Source: Flavobacteriales bacterium (GTDB lineage Bacteria > Bacteroidota > Bacteroidia > Flavobacteriales_F > PHOS-HE28). From it: a DNA stretch of 64,000 nucleotides. The notes beneath the pieces were generated by a model that had not been told where the DNA came from, did no database searches, and saw only the letters and a program-made list of their open reading frames with translations. Positions 50,664 through 58,470 of this stretch are shown one piece after another. The position numbers were made by a program, and so were the translations under genes. The DNA lies in assembly GCA_030584065.1 (NCBI GenBank), contig CP129489.1, positions 3,698,235 through 3,762,234 on the forward strand, given 5' to 3'. Each line of letters begins with the position of its first letter. Position 1 is the stretch's first letter.

Positions 50664-51518
50664 ATGAAGTCGCATTGGATCGTGATGGCAGGGCTTGCAG
50701 CGATGCCTGCCGGGCCTGTGAGCGGAGTCCCAAGGGAGCTGCTCGATTCCCTCCTGCGCTCGGGCCTTGTGGAGTTGCGCGCCTTCGGCTCAGGTGGCCA
50801 TGCGGGCGAGGTGCTGTCGGTGGAGGCCTTCAACCCACAGGCGCGGTCCCTTCGTCTGGTGATACCGCCGGGCTGGCGCTTCGCGAGCCAGGACAGTGCC
50901 GTGCAGGACCTGCTGGTGGTGGAGGAGTCGGTGCTGGTGCTGGCCCCGCGTGCCAGCGGTGCGGTGCGGTGCCGGGTGTTCTGCTGCGAGGCTTCCAAGT
51001 CAGGCCCTCAAGCGGGGAGCGTGTATCTGGCGGGAGGCCCAGCTGATGGCCGTCTTGTGCAGCTGGCGAGGCACCTCAGCGCGCACCGTTATCCCGACCA
51101 AGCGGTGCAGCAGGCCGTTTGGTCGGTGAGCGACGGCCATCCGATCAGTGCCATCGATGGCGGGGATGCGGGCTCAACCCTTGCGCTGCGGCGCCTCGTG
51201 GCCGATGTTACCGGCCAGTCGGTGCCGTGGTACACCACAGCGTACGCTGTGCCGGAGCCGGGCAGGCTGTTCAGCAACGAGCCGGTGAGCGTGTCCGGCA
51301 CGGTGGAGTTCCAGCAGCGGCATCCGGGGCTCCTGAGCATCGTTGTGAAGGATGCCGCAGGCCGCACGGTGCGCGTGATCGAGGATGGCCGCGTGCTTGA
51401 GAAGGGCCGCTTCACCATCGAGGTGGCGATGACGGTGCGCGGCTGGCCCAAGGGACGGTACAGCCTGCTCTTCGCCACGGATGGCGTTTTGCGTGAACGC
51501 CAGTCGTTCGATCTGTAG
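50664..51518 (+). CDS. secreted protein of unknown function
   Basis: 284 residues. A short N-terminal hydrophobic stretch (WIVMAGLAAMPAGPVSG) is a probable signal peptide. An Ig-like strand-rich segment follows (about 25-110). A middle part has SAHRYPDQAVQQAVWSVSDGHPISAI. The last ~70 residues (LLSIVVKDAAGRTVRVIEDG ... GRYSLLFATDG) look like a FlgD- or sorting-domain-like beta sandwich. I do not recognise the family as a whole. 56 bases after eno; converges with the M1 peptidase gene (8 bases between stops). The ATG at 50664 is chosen for the signal peptide. Confidence 0.65.
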   Translation: MKSHWIVMAGLAAMPAGPVSGVPRELLDSLLRSGLVELRAFGSGGHAGEVLSVEAFNPQARSLRLVIPPGWRFASQDSAVQDLLVVEESVLVLAPRASGAVRCRVFCCEASKSGPQAGSVYLAGGPADGRLVQLARHLSAHRYPDQAVQQAVWSVSDGHPISAIDGGDAGSTLALRRLVADVTGQSVPWYTTAYAVPEPGRLFSNEPVSVSGTVEFQQRHPGLLSIVVKDAAGRTVRVIEDGRVLEKGRFTIEVAMTVRGWPKGRYSLLFATDGVLRERQSFDL

Positions 51519-51526
51519 GGCCCGGC

Positions 51527-53980
51527 TCAGTCAACCAGCACCCTGCCCACAGCGGAGGGGGCGCCCATCGCCGGTGAGAACAGGAGCTGGTAGTTCCCGC
51601 GTGCCAGTCCCCCGAGGCCGAGCACGGCGGAGTCGCCATTCATCGGCAGCCAGCGCACAAGGCGGCCGCGTCCATCATAGAGTTCGAGGACGCCTTGCTG
51701 CTGCATCCCTCCTGTGCTTACCGTGGTAGAGTGCGCCGCAGGGTTGGGATGGATGTTCCAAGCGGTGATGCCTCCGGTCGTCTCCACGACGTTCACCGGG
51801 CTCTTGCGCCACGCCAGGCAGTACTCGCCCGCACGCAGGCCATTGATGTCGATCCGTCCGGAGCGATCGGTGGCATTGCCCACCGTATTCAGCGTCTGGT
51901 CCGGGTGCCTGACCCAGGGCCAGCGCGCATCGGGCCGGTATAGCAGCACCAGGCTGTCCTCCCGGAAGGCGAGCCCGTTGAACGGCTGCATAAGTCCGCT
52001 GTCGAACGATACCGCGGGTGCGGGCCTCCCGTCATAGGTGAAGCGAGCACTGATGCTGGCCCCCTCCGGCATGCTGCCCAGGATGCGCCAGTACCGATCG
52101 GGCGAGACCACATAGGCGAACGACTCCTCCGCCTCGGGGTCTGCGGCCACCCAGTATTCCTCCACGCGGAGCGCGAACGGGTGGGGGGTGCTGTTGACCG
52201 TTACGCGAAGGTCGGCGTTGGCATAGACCCGCGTGGCCGGCCCGGTGATGGAATCGGCATCGAAGGTCTGCGCCAGGCTGATGCGCTCATCGCCGTTGAG
52301 GATGGCCCAGCGCGGCATGAAGGGCGGTGCGGAAGCGGCCATGCTCTGCGGGCCGCCGAGCAGCTTGGGCTCAGGGTCAGTCCATGTGGTGCCATCGGCA
52401 GCCATGAAGGAGAGGGTGACGGGAACGTTCTGGTAGGGCTGGGAAGGCCCTCGTTGCTTCTGCTGCACATGGACAGTGGTGGGGAAGGTGCCGTCAGGCA
52501 GCGGTATCGCGGCCACGTCCATGGAGTCTACCTCGAAGGCGGCCCAGCCCGGTTGCAGTATCCAGTCGTTGAAGTAGTCGGTGAGGTCGAGGCCGGTGGC
52601 CTGGTTGAGATGGTCGCGCAGCATCACCGTGTTCACATGCTGCAGGGCATGGGCATCCAGGAAGCTCGTAAGGCCCCCCCGAAAGAGGCTGTCGCCCATG
52701 TAACTCCGCAGGGTATGGAGCACATCCGCGCCCTTGTTGTAGGAGTGCTCGCCGTAGGTCCATTCCTGCGGTACATCGGCCAGTGCCCACCAGCCTTCGT
52801 CGTCGAGGTGGGCGCGGAGCAGCATGGTGCGGTGGTTGGCACGCACACGGTCCCGGTAGGCGGCTTCCCCCTCCACGGCCTCGATGAAGAGGAAGCTCAG
52901 GTATTCGGCGAAGCCCTCATTGATGTACATCTCCTCGGCGCGCTCGCAGGTCACGAGGTTGCCGAACCAGCTGTGCGCCAGCTCATGGGCCATGATGTCC
53001 TGGTAGGAAAGCGACCCATTGGCGATGCTCTGCGGGTAATGGATGCTGGTGGCGTGCTCCATCGCGCCCAGCGGTGTGAGCACGTACCCGATCCGTTCCC
53101 ACCTGTAGGCCCCGAACCACTCCTCGAATCGCGCCAAGGCGATGGGGAGGTTGACGAAGGAGCTCTTCATGGCGGTGGTGTCCCCGGGTTTGGCCACAAG
53201 GTCAACGGGCACCGGCTCGCCCGCAAGGCTGGGCAGGGTGTCGCGCACCACCACGTAGTCGGAGGCGGCTACTGCGGCGAGGTAAGCGGGAATCGCCGTG
53301 TCCAGCCGCCAGTGCCGCGTGCGCTTGCCGGCTGCCGGCATCCATTCGCCCAGCAGCGTTCCGTTGCACCATGCATTCCAGGCCGAGTTCGTGGTGATGA
53401 TGAATTCATAGGTGCTGCGCTCCGTGAAGTTGTCGGCGCAGGGGAACCACGCTCGTCCGTAGCTGTGCGGGACGCTCTGGAAGGCCACGCCCAGGTTGTA
53501 GGTGTACTGGCTGGTGGTGTAGAGGCCACCGAATCCGCTCGGGTCCAATGCAGGGTCGCCTCGGTAATGGACTGTGACCGTGATGGTGTCCTGCATGCCG
53601 ATCGGCCCCGGGAGGTCGATCATCAGGTCCTCGCCATCGTGCACGAATGGGAGCGGTATGCCTGCCAGCACCACCGAGTCGACGTTCAGCGCCAGCAGCT
53701 GAAGGGGCAACTGGGTGGCGCCTTCGGTGCGCGGGGTCGCTGTCAAGGCGCACTGGCCGGAGATCACGCTGCCCTGGCTCAGGTCCAGTTCGATTCGGTG
53801 ATGAAGCAGGTCCCACGGCCATGGCGCAGGCCCGCCACCTTTCACCGCGCCGGCGTGTGCATGTCCCTTCTGCGCCTTGCAATCGTGCTGGGCGAGCGTT
53901 GCATCGGGATCGAGGAAAGCGGTGAAGAGCGCGACGAGCATAGGAATCGGCCCGATGAGCCGAATGGGAGGGCAAGCCAT
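51527..53980 (-). CDS. secreted M1-family aminopeptidase with T9SS sorting domain
   Basis: 817 residues. Signal peptide about 1-31. Zinc site HELAH at 332-336 and the third ligand Glu355 in NEGFAEY, with the exact M1 spacing. The exopeptidase motif is GAMEH at 305-309, with His in place of the usual Asn of GAMEN. The C-terminal ~80 residues (WNIHPNPAAHSTTVS ... GNYQLLFSPAM) match a type A T9SS domain, so the enzyme should work outside the cell on peptides. The ATG at 53980 opens the signal peptide and is only 4 bases from a TACATTTG box. Confidence 0.9.
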   Translation of the reverse strand: MACPPIRLIGPIPMLVALFTAFLDPDATLAQHDCKAQKGHAHAGAVKGGGPAPWPWDLLHHRIELDLSQGSVISGQCALTATPRTEGATQLPLQLLALNVDSVVLAGIPLPFVHDGEDLMIDLPGPIGMQDTITVTVHYRGDPALDPSGFGGLYTTSQYTYNLGVAFQSVPHSYGRAWFPCADNFTERSTYEFIITTNSAWNAWCNGTLLGEWMPAAGKRTRHWRLDTAIPAYLAAVAASDYVVVRDTLPSLAGEPVPVDLVAKPGDTTAMKSSFVNLPIALARFEEWFGAYRWERIGYVLTPLGAMEHATSIHYPQSIANGSLSYQDIMAHELAHSWFGNLVTCERAEEMYINEGFAEYLSFLFIEAVEGEAAYRDRVRANHRTMLLRAHLDDEGWWALADVPQEWTYGEHSYNKGADVLHTLRSYMGDSLFRGGLTSFLDAHALQHVNTVMLRDHLNQATGLDLTDYFNDWILQPGWAAFEVDSMDVAAIPLPDGTFPTTVHVQQKQRGPSQPYQNVPVTLSFMAADGTTWTDPEPKLLGGPQSMAASAPPFMPRWAILNGDERISLAQTFDADSITGPATRVYANADLRVTVNSTPHPFALRVEEYWVAADPEAEESFAYVVSPDRYWRILGSMPEGASISARFTYDGRPAPAVSFDSGLMQPFNGLAFREDSLVLLYRPDARWPWVRHPDQTLNTVGNATDRSGRIDINGLRAGEYCLAWRKSPVNVVETTGGITAWNIHPNPAAHSTTVSTGGMQQQGVLELYDGRGRLVRWLPMNGDSAVLGLGGLARGNYQLLFSPAMGAPSAVGRVLVD

Positions 53981-53984
53981 GTGA

Positions 53985-53992
53985 CAAATGTA
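53985..53992 (-). promoter_or_regulatory. candidate -7 box (TACATTTG) for the M1 peptidase
   Basis: Exact TAnnTTTG match on the minus strand, 4 bases before the ATG. Divergent partner of an identical box at 54041-54048. Confidence 0.45.
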
Positions 53993-54040
53993 CCGTTGCA
54001 AACCCTGGAGAGCGCGAAATTCGAAGGCTGTTGGGAGTCC

Positions 54041-54048
54041 TACATTTG
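54041..54048 (+). promoter_or_regulatory. candidate -7 box (TACATTTG) for the helical-repeat gene
   Basis: Same word as the divergent box at 53985-53992, on the plus strand, 33 bases before the ATG at 54082. Confidence 0.45.
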
Positions 54049-54081
54049 GATTGTCCCTTTGGATTCGTAACCGCGTAGCCG

Positions 54082-55620
54082 ATGAAGCCGAGCACCGAAC
54101 TGCATGATCTAATCAAGTCGCTGACAAAGTCGGAGAAGCGCTTCTTCAAGCTGCACAGCGCACTCCAGAGCGGCCCGAAGAACTACCTGCGGATCTTCGA
54201 CGCCATCGACAAGCAGGCCGTATACGATGAGGATGCGATCAAGAAGCAGTTCGCCAAGGAGACCTTCATCAAGCACCTGCCGTCGGAGAAGAATCACCTG
54301 TACAAGCTCATCCTCAAGGCCCTGCGGGCATTCCACGCAGAGAGCTCGGTGAGCGGCATCCTGAAGCAGGAGATCAAGAACATCGAGATCCTTTACCAGA
54401 AGGCCCTCTATTCGGAGTGCAACAAGCTGCTGCACCGTGCGAAGCGCATCGCCCGCGAGAATGAGCGGTTCTACTATTGGTTCGAGCTCCTCAGCTGGGA
54501 GAAGATGCTGCTCGAGGAGGCCTACGAGAGCGGCGAATTCACCAAGGACCTGGATGCGCTCATCGAGGAGGAGCGCGAGGTGATCGAGAAGCTCAGGAAC
54601 CTTGCCGCCTACCAGATCCTCTATTCGAAGATCAACTATGTGTTCCGGAGCGGCGGCTATGTGCGCACCGAGGAGGAGCATGCGATGGTGGAGGAGATCA
54701 GCGACCACCCGCTGATCAAGGGCCGGAACACCGCCCTCAGCCGCCGTGCCGCGACCATCTGCTACTACACCCAGGGCTTCTGCCACTGGGCCAAGCGCGA
54801 TTGGCGCACGAGCCTCGAGAAGTTCATGCGGGTGAAGCAGATCCTCGATGAGAATCCCTCGATCAAGGCTGATCTCGCGGAGCGCTACATCCGCACGCTG
54901 CATTACATCATCAACGCTCAGGTGGAACTGCACGACCTTGATGGTGCGCGGCAGAATACGAGGCTCATGCGGTCGCTCACGGAGGAGCCCGGCTTCGGCG
55001 GCATCAACATCGAGACGCAGGTCTTCGTGACGAGCTACCTGAGCGAGCTGCGCTTGTTGGACCGTGCCGGCGATCATGCCAAGGCCGTGGCGATGTCAGG
55101 GGAGGTCATCGAGGGCATGGAGCGCCTCGGCGACCGACTGCACAAGGAGCAGGCCCTGGAGTTCCAATGGAGCATGGCCTGCGTGCATTTCGGCGCCGGA
55201 CAGATGAACAAGGCGCTGTTCTGGCTGAACAAGGTGCTCAACGACAATGAGCCCACCCTGCGCCAGGACATCTTCACCTACGCCCGCCTATTCAATCTGG
55301 TGGTGCATTATGAGCTTGGCAATTTCGACCTGCTCGGCTACATCGTCCGCTCCACGCAGCGCTTCCTTGGGAAGCGCCAGCGGGCGCACCAGGTGGAGAC
55401 CCTGCTCATGGACCAGATCAAGAAGCTTGCACGCGCTGGTGAGGCAACGCAGCGGCGAGAGCTCTTCAAGTCCCTGCACGAGCAGCTGCTCGTGCAGCTC
55501 AAGGATCCGAACGAGAGCCTTGTGCTCAAGTACTTCGATGTGCTGGCTTGGGCGGAGAGCCATGTCCTCGGCCTTCCTTTCAGCGAGGTGGTGCGCCGGA
55601 GGGCCGTGCAGAAGGCCTAG
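54082..55620 (+). CDS. TPR-like helical-repeat protein of unknown function
   Basis: 512 residues, no signal peptide, predicted almost wholly alpha-helical. The N-terminus (ELHDLIKSLTKSEKRFFKLH) precedes a conserved-looking basic/acidic block. From about residue 120 on there are degenerate tetratricopeptide-type pairs (for example GFCHWAKRDWRTSLEKFMRV and CVHFGAGQMNKALFWLNKVL). A cytoplasmic scaffold is likely; partners are unknown. Its stop codon and that of the convergent PorE-like gene share the four bases CTAG (55617-55620). Confidence 0.8.
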   Translation: MKPSTELHDLIKSLTKSEKRFFKLHSALQSGPKNYLRIFDAIDKQAVYDEDAIKKQFAKETFIKHLPSEKNHLYKLILKALRAFHAESSVSGILKQEIKNIEILYQKALYSECNKLLHRAKRIARENERFYYWFELLSWEKMLLEEAYESGEFTKDLDALIEEEREVIEKLRNLAAYQILYSKINYVFRSGGYVRTEEEHAMVEEISDHPLIKGRNTALSRRAATICYYTQGFCHWAKRDWRTSLEKFMRVKQILDENPSIKADLAERYIRTLHYIINAQVELHDLDGARQNTRLMRSLTEEPGFGGINIETQVFVTSYLSELRLLDRAGDHAKAVAMSGEVIEGMERLGDRLHKEQALEFQWSMACVHFGAGQMNKALFWLNKVLNDNEPTLRQDIFTYARLFNLVVHYELGNFDLLGYIVRSTQRFLGKRQRAHQVETLLMDQIKKLARAGEATQRRELFKSLHEQLLVQLKDPNESLVLKYFDVLAWAESHVLGLPFSEVVRRRAVQKA

Positions 55621-57521
55621 TGCGCGCTGTGCTCCTCGGTGAGCATGGGCTGCACCTTCACCACCTTGAATTCGGTCCGACGGTTGGCCTGGTGCTCCTC
55701 CTCCGTGCATTCCACCCCGTCCACGCAGCGATTCACGGGCCTGCCCTCCCCATAGCCCTTCGCGCTGAGACGTTCGGGGGGCACGCCCTTGCGGATCAGG
55801 TAGTCCACGGCGCTATTGGCGCGGGCATCACTGAGCACCAGGTTGTAGGCCGTGCTCGCGCGGCTGTCGGTGTGCGACCCCAGCTCGAAGCTCAGCGACG
55901 GATTGTCGAGGAACAGACGCGCCACCTTGTCGAGCTCCTGGGCCGCATCGGGCCTGATCTCCCATCGGTCGTAATCATAGTAGATGTTCTCGATCACGAT
56001 GGGCTTGTCGACCACCACGCGCCTCATGCGGAACTCCTCCTCATAGGTCCTGCTGGTGCGCTGCCCCTTGGTGCTCACCGTTCGGCTCTCCGTGAAGACG
56101 CCATCCTTGCTCGCCATCACCTCGTACAGGCGATCCACCGTCAGGGGCAGCGTGATGTGGCCGTCATCGCCGGTGAAGAGCACCACGGGCTCGGGCTCTG
56201 TGGGCTCCAGCATCCTCACCTCCACGCCAGCCATGGGCGAGCCGTCCTCCTCGTCGAGGAATGCGGCATGCAGGCTCAGTGACGGGTCATGCGAGGTGAT
56301 CCGATGGATCGCATCCCTGCCGGTGCGATTGCTGCTGAGGTAGCCGCTGCGGCCGTCGCCGAGCATCACCAGCGCGAAGTCGTCGTGCTGCGTGTTGATC
56401 GGATAGTTCATGTTCTCCGGCACGGACCATTCGCCGTCCCTCAGCATGGTGCGGAAGATGTCCAGCCCGCCGATCGCACGATGGCCGTTGGAGGAGAAGT
56501 ACATGGTGTCGCCCTTGATGGTGGGGAACATCTCGTTCGCTGCGGTGTTGATCGCAGGGCCCAGGTTCCGCGGATATCCCCAGCCCTCCGGCGTGCGCTG
56601 GCAGGCATAGATGTCCGTTCCGCCGAGGCCCCCGGGCATGTCGCTGATGTAGTAGAGGGTGTTCCCATCCGCACTCAGGGCGGCGTGGCCGGCGGAGAAG
56701 TCCAGGCCGTTGTAGGCGAATGAGCTCACGGCTCCCCAACTGCCATCGGGCTGTTTCTCGGCGCGGAACAGCATGAGGTGGCTGGTGCCGCTCTCGTCCT
56801 TGTTGAGCCGGAACCGGTAGTAGTCGCTTCGGGTGAAGTACATGGTGCTTCCATCAGCGCTCAGCACGGCGGGACCGTCATGGAACCGTCCGTTCACCGC
56901 TCCGGCCAGCGGAACGGCAGCGGTGGCGCCGCCGCCTGAGAGGTCTGCGGTGTACAGGTCGAGGAACGATGCACCGTTCCAGGGGTTGGCGCGGCCGGAG
57001 CCCGCTGCGCGGTCCGCGGCGAAGAGGATGCCGTTGCCGAAGGGCACTGCGCCGAACGCGCTGTGCACGCCGGGGATGTGCACCGGTGCCACGGTGAACA
57101 GCGTGGTGTCCTCGTAGAAGGCCTCCTGGTCGGCGATGGAAAGGCCCATCTCGCGCGCAACCGCGTCCTCGGGGCGCTCGGCAAGCACCTGCTCGAGGAG
57201 CCGGGCCGCCTCTCCGGTGCGGCCCAGGGACTGCAGCGCCCGGCCGAAGGCAAGGGCTTCCTCGGAGGAGAGCGGCGCCATGCGTTCCGCATACGCGTAC
57301 CAATCGGCGGCCTTTGCGTACTGGTTCAGGCGGGCATAGGCATCCGCAGTTCGGAGCGCCAGCGCGCGGTCGTTGATGCGCGCAAGGGCCTTTTCATAGT
57401 GGCAGGCGGCGTCGGCATAGGCCATACGGCCATGGGCCTTGTCCCCTTGCAGGGCATGGTGCTGCGCGCACCCGGCCAAGGCGATTGCGAGGAGGGGGAG
57501 TGCGAGCTTGTTCATGGCCAT
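55617..57521 (-). CDS. PorE-like lipoprotein: TPR, PD40 propeller, OmpA domain
   Basis: 634 residues. Lipobox LAGC with Cys18. TPR-like repeats (about 25-130), then a WD40/PD40-type beta-propeller (about 140-400) with motifs such as AALSADGNTLYYISDMPGG and GGTDIYAC. A small carboxypeptidase-regulatory-like domain follows (about 410-480). The C-terminal OmpA domain (about 500-620) has ELGSHTDSRASTAYN and LSDARANSAVDYLI, so peptidoglycan-binding Asp and Arg are intact. The domain order equals PorE of the T9SS. Third gene of the adhesin operon. ATG at 57515 is an alternative start. Confidence 0.88.
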   Translation of the reverse strand: MAMNKLALPLLAIALAGCAQHHALQGDKAHGRMAYADAACHYEKALARINDRALALRTADAYARLNQYAKAADWYAYAERMAPLSSEEALAFGRALQSLGRTGEAARLLEQVLAERPEDAVAREMGLSIADQEAFYEDTTLFTVAPVHIPGVHSAFGAVPFGNGILFAADRAAGSGRANPWNGASFLDLYTADLSGGGATAAVPLAGAVNGRFHDGPAVLSADGSTMYFTRSDYYRFRLNKDESGTSHLMLFRAEKQPDGSWGAVSSFAYNGLDFSAGHAALSADGNTLYYISDMPGGLGGTDIYACQRTPEGWGYPRNLGPAINTAANEMFPTIKGDTMYFSSNGHRAIGGLDIFRTMLRDGEWSVPENMNYPINTQHDDFALVMLGDGRSGYLSSNRTGRDAIHRITSHDPSLSLHAAFLDEEDGSPMAGVEVRMLEPTEPEPVVLFTGDDGHITLPLTVDRLYEVMASKDGVFTESRTVSTKGQRTSRTYEEEFRMRRVVVDKPIVIENIYYDYDRWEIRPDAAQELDKVARLFLDNPSLSFELGSHTDSRASTAYNLVLSDARANSAVDYLIRKGVPPERLSAKGYGEGRPVNRCVDGVECTEEEHQANRRTEFKVVKVQPMLTEEHSAH

Positions 57522-57525
57522 GCGC

Positions 57526-58458
57526 TTAGAAGTACCGCGGCGACTTGATGCGGACGAGTTCCTTTCCGAAGTCGAGCCCCAGCATCACCTCGTGGCTGCC
57601 CGTGGTGTAGCTGCGCAGACGCGAAGTGGTCATGTCGTAGGCATAGCCGATGCGCAGCTGCGGGCTCACCTGGTACTCGGCCATGGCCACCAGGGCATCA
57701 CCGGTCCGGTAGCCCAGGCCCAGCCAGATGCGTTCCCGGTAGAGTACGTTGCAGTTCACATCGGCCTCCATCGGTGCACCCGGTGAGTACTTGATGAGCG
57801 TGCTGGGCTTGATGTCCAGCGATTCGCCCAAGGGGAAGACCTTTCCCGCGTTCAGGTAGTAGTGCTGCGTGAAGTAGTGCTGCATGGCATGAGGCGCGTC
57901 GAGGGTGATGCGCCCGTCCGCCGCGTAGATGGTGGGTACGCTGAGGCCGACGTAGCTGCTGGCGTCATACCAGTAGATGCCGAAGCCGAACTTGCCCACG
58001 GGGGCATTCGCGATGTCGGACTGGTACATCGGGTCGTTCGCGTCCCAGTACCGCAGGTCACTGAGGCGCGCGCTGTAGAGCGAAAGGCCGCCGCGCAGCC
58101 CAAGCGCGATGCGGCTGCTCGGGCCCACGCGGAGGTGGTAGGCATAGTGCGCGCTGATGTCGAGGTCGCGGCTGATGCCGATCTGGTCATGCACCAATGA
58201 GAAGCCGACGCCCATCCGGTTGCCCATGAGCGGGCCGTCGATGGCGAGCATGCTGGTGCGCGGTGCGCCCTCCATCTGCATCCACTGGCTCCGGTGCAGC
58301 AGGCTGGAGGTGGCGTATCCGTGGCTGCCCGCATAGGCCGGATTGAGGAAGAGCCCGTTGAACATGTATTGGCTCACCATCACCTCCTGCTGCGCGGAAG
58401 CGGCCAGCCCGGCCAGGATCATCCCGGCCGATAGGATTCGCCGCACTGGATTCTTCAT
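57526..58458 (-). CDS. PorP/SprF family T9SS outer membrane protein
   Basis: 310 residues, signal peptide about 1-22 (ILSAGMILAGLAASAQ). A beta-barrel-like sequence opens with QQEVMVSQYMFNGLFLNPAYAGS, the family hallmark. It also has GVGFSLVHDQIG and the end RSYTTGSHEVMLGLDFGKEL. SprF is required for secretion of SprB-type adhesins, and PorP/SprF proteins usually sit beside a type B sorting-domain partner. Here it is 12 bases after the giant adhesin and 4 bases before the PorE-like gene, so one operon is very likely. Confidence 0.92.
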   Translation of the reverse strand: MKNPVRRILSAGMILAGLAASAQQEVMVSQYMFNGLFLNPAYAGSHGYATSSLLHRSQWMQMEGAPRTSMLAIDGPLMGNRMGVGFSLVHDQIGISRDLDISAHYAYHLRVGPSSRIALGLRGGLSLYSARLSDLRYWDANDPMYQSDIANAPVGKFGFGIYWYDASSYVGLSVPTIYAADGRITLDAPHAMQHYFTQHYYLNAGKVFPLGESLDIKPSTLIKYSPGAPMEADVNCNVLYRERIWLGLGYRTGDALVAMAEYQVSPQLRIGYAYDMTTSRLRSYTTGSHEVMLGLDFGKELVRIKSPRYF

Positions 58459-58470
58459 GTGGCTGCTGGA

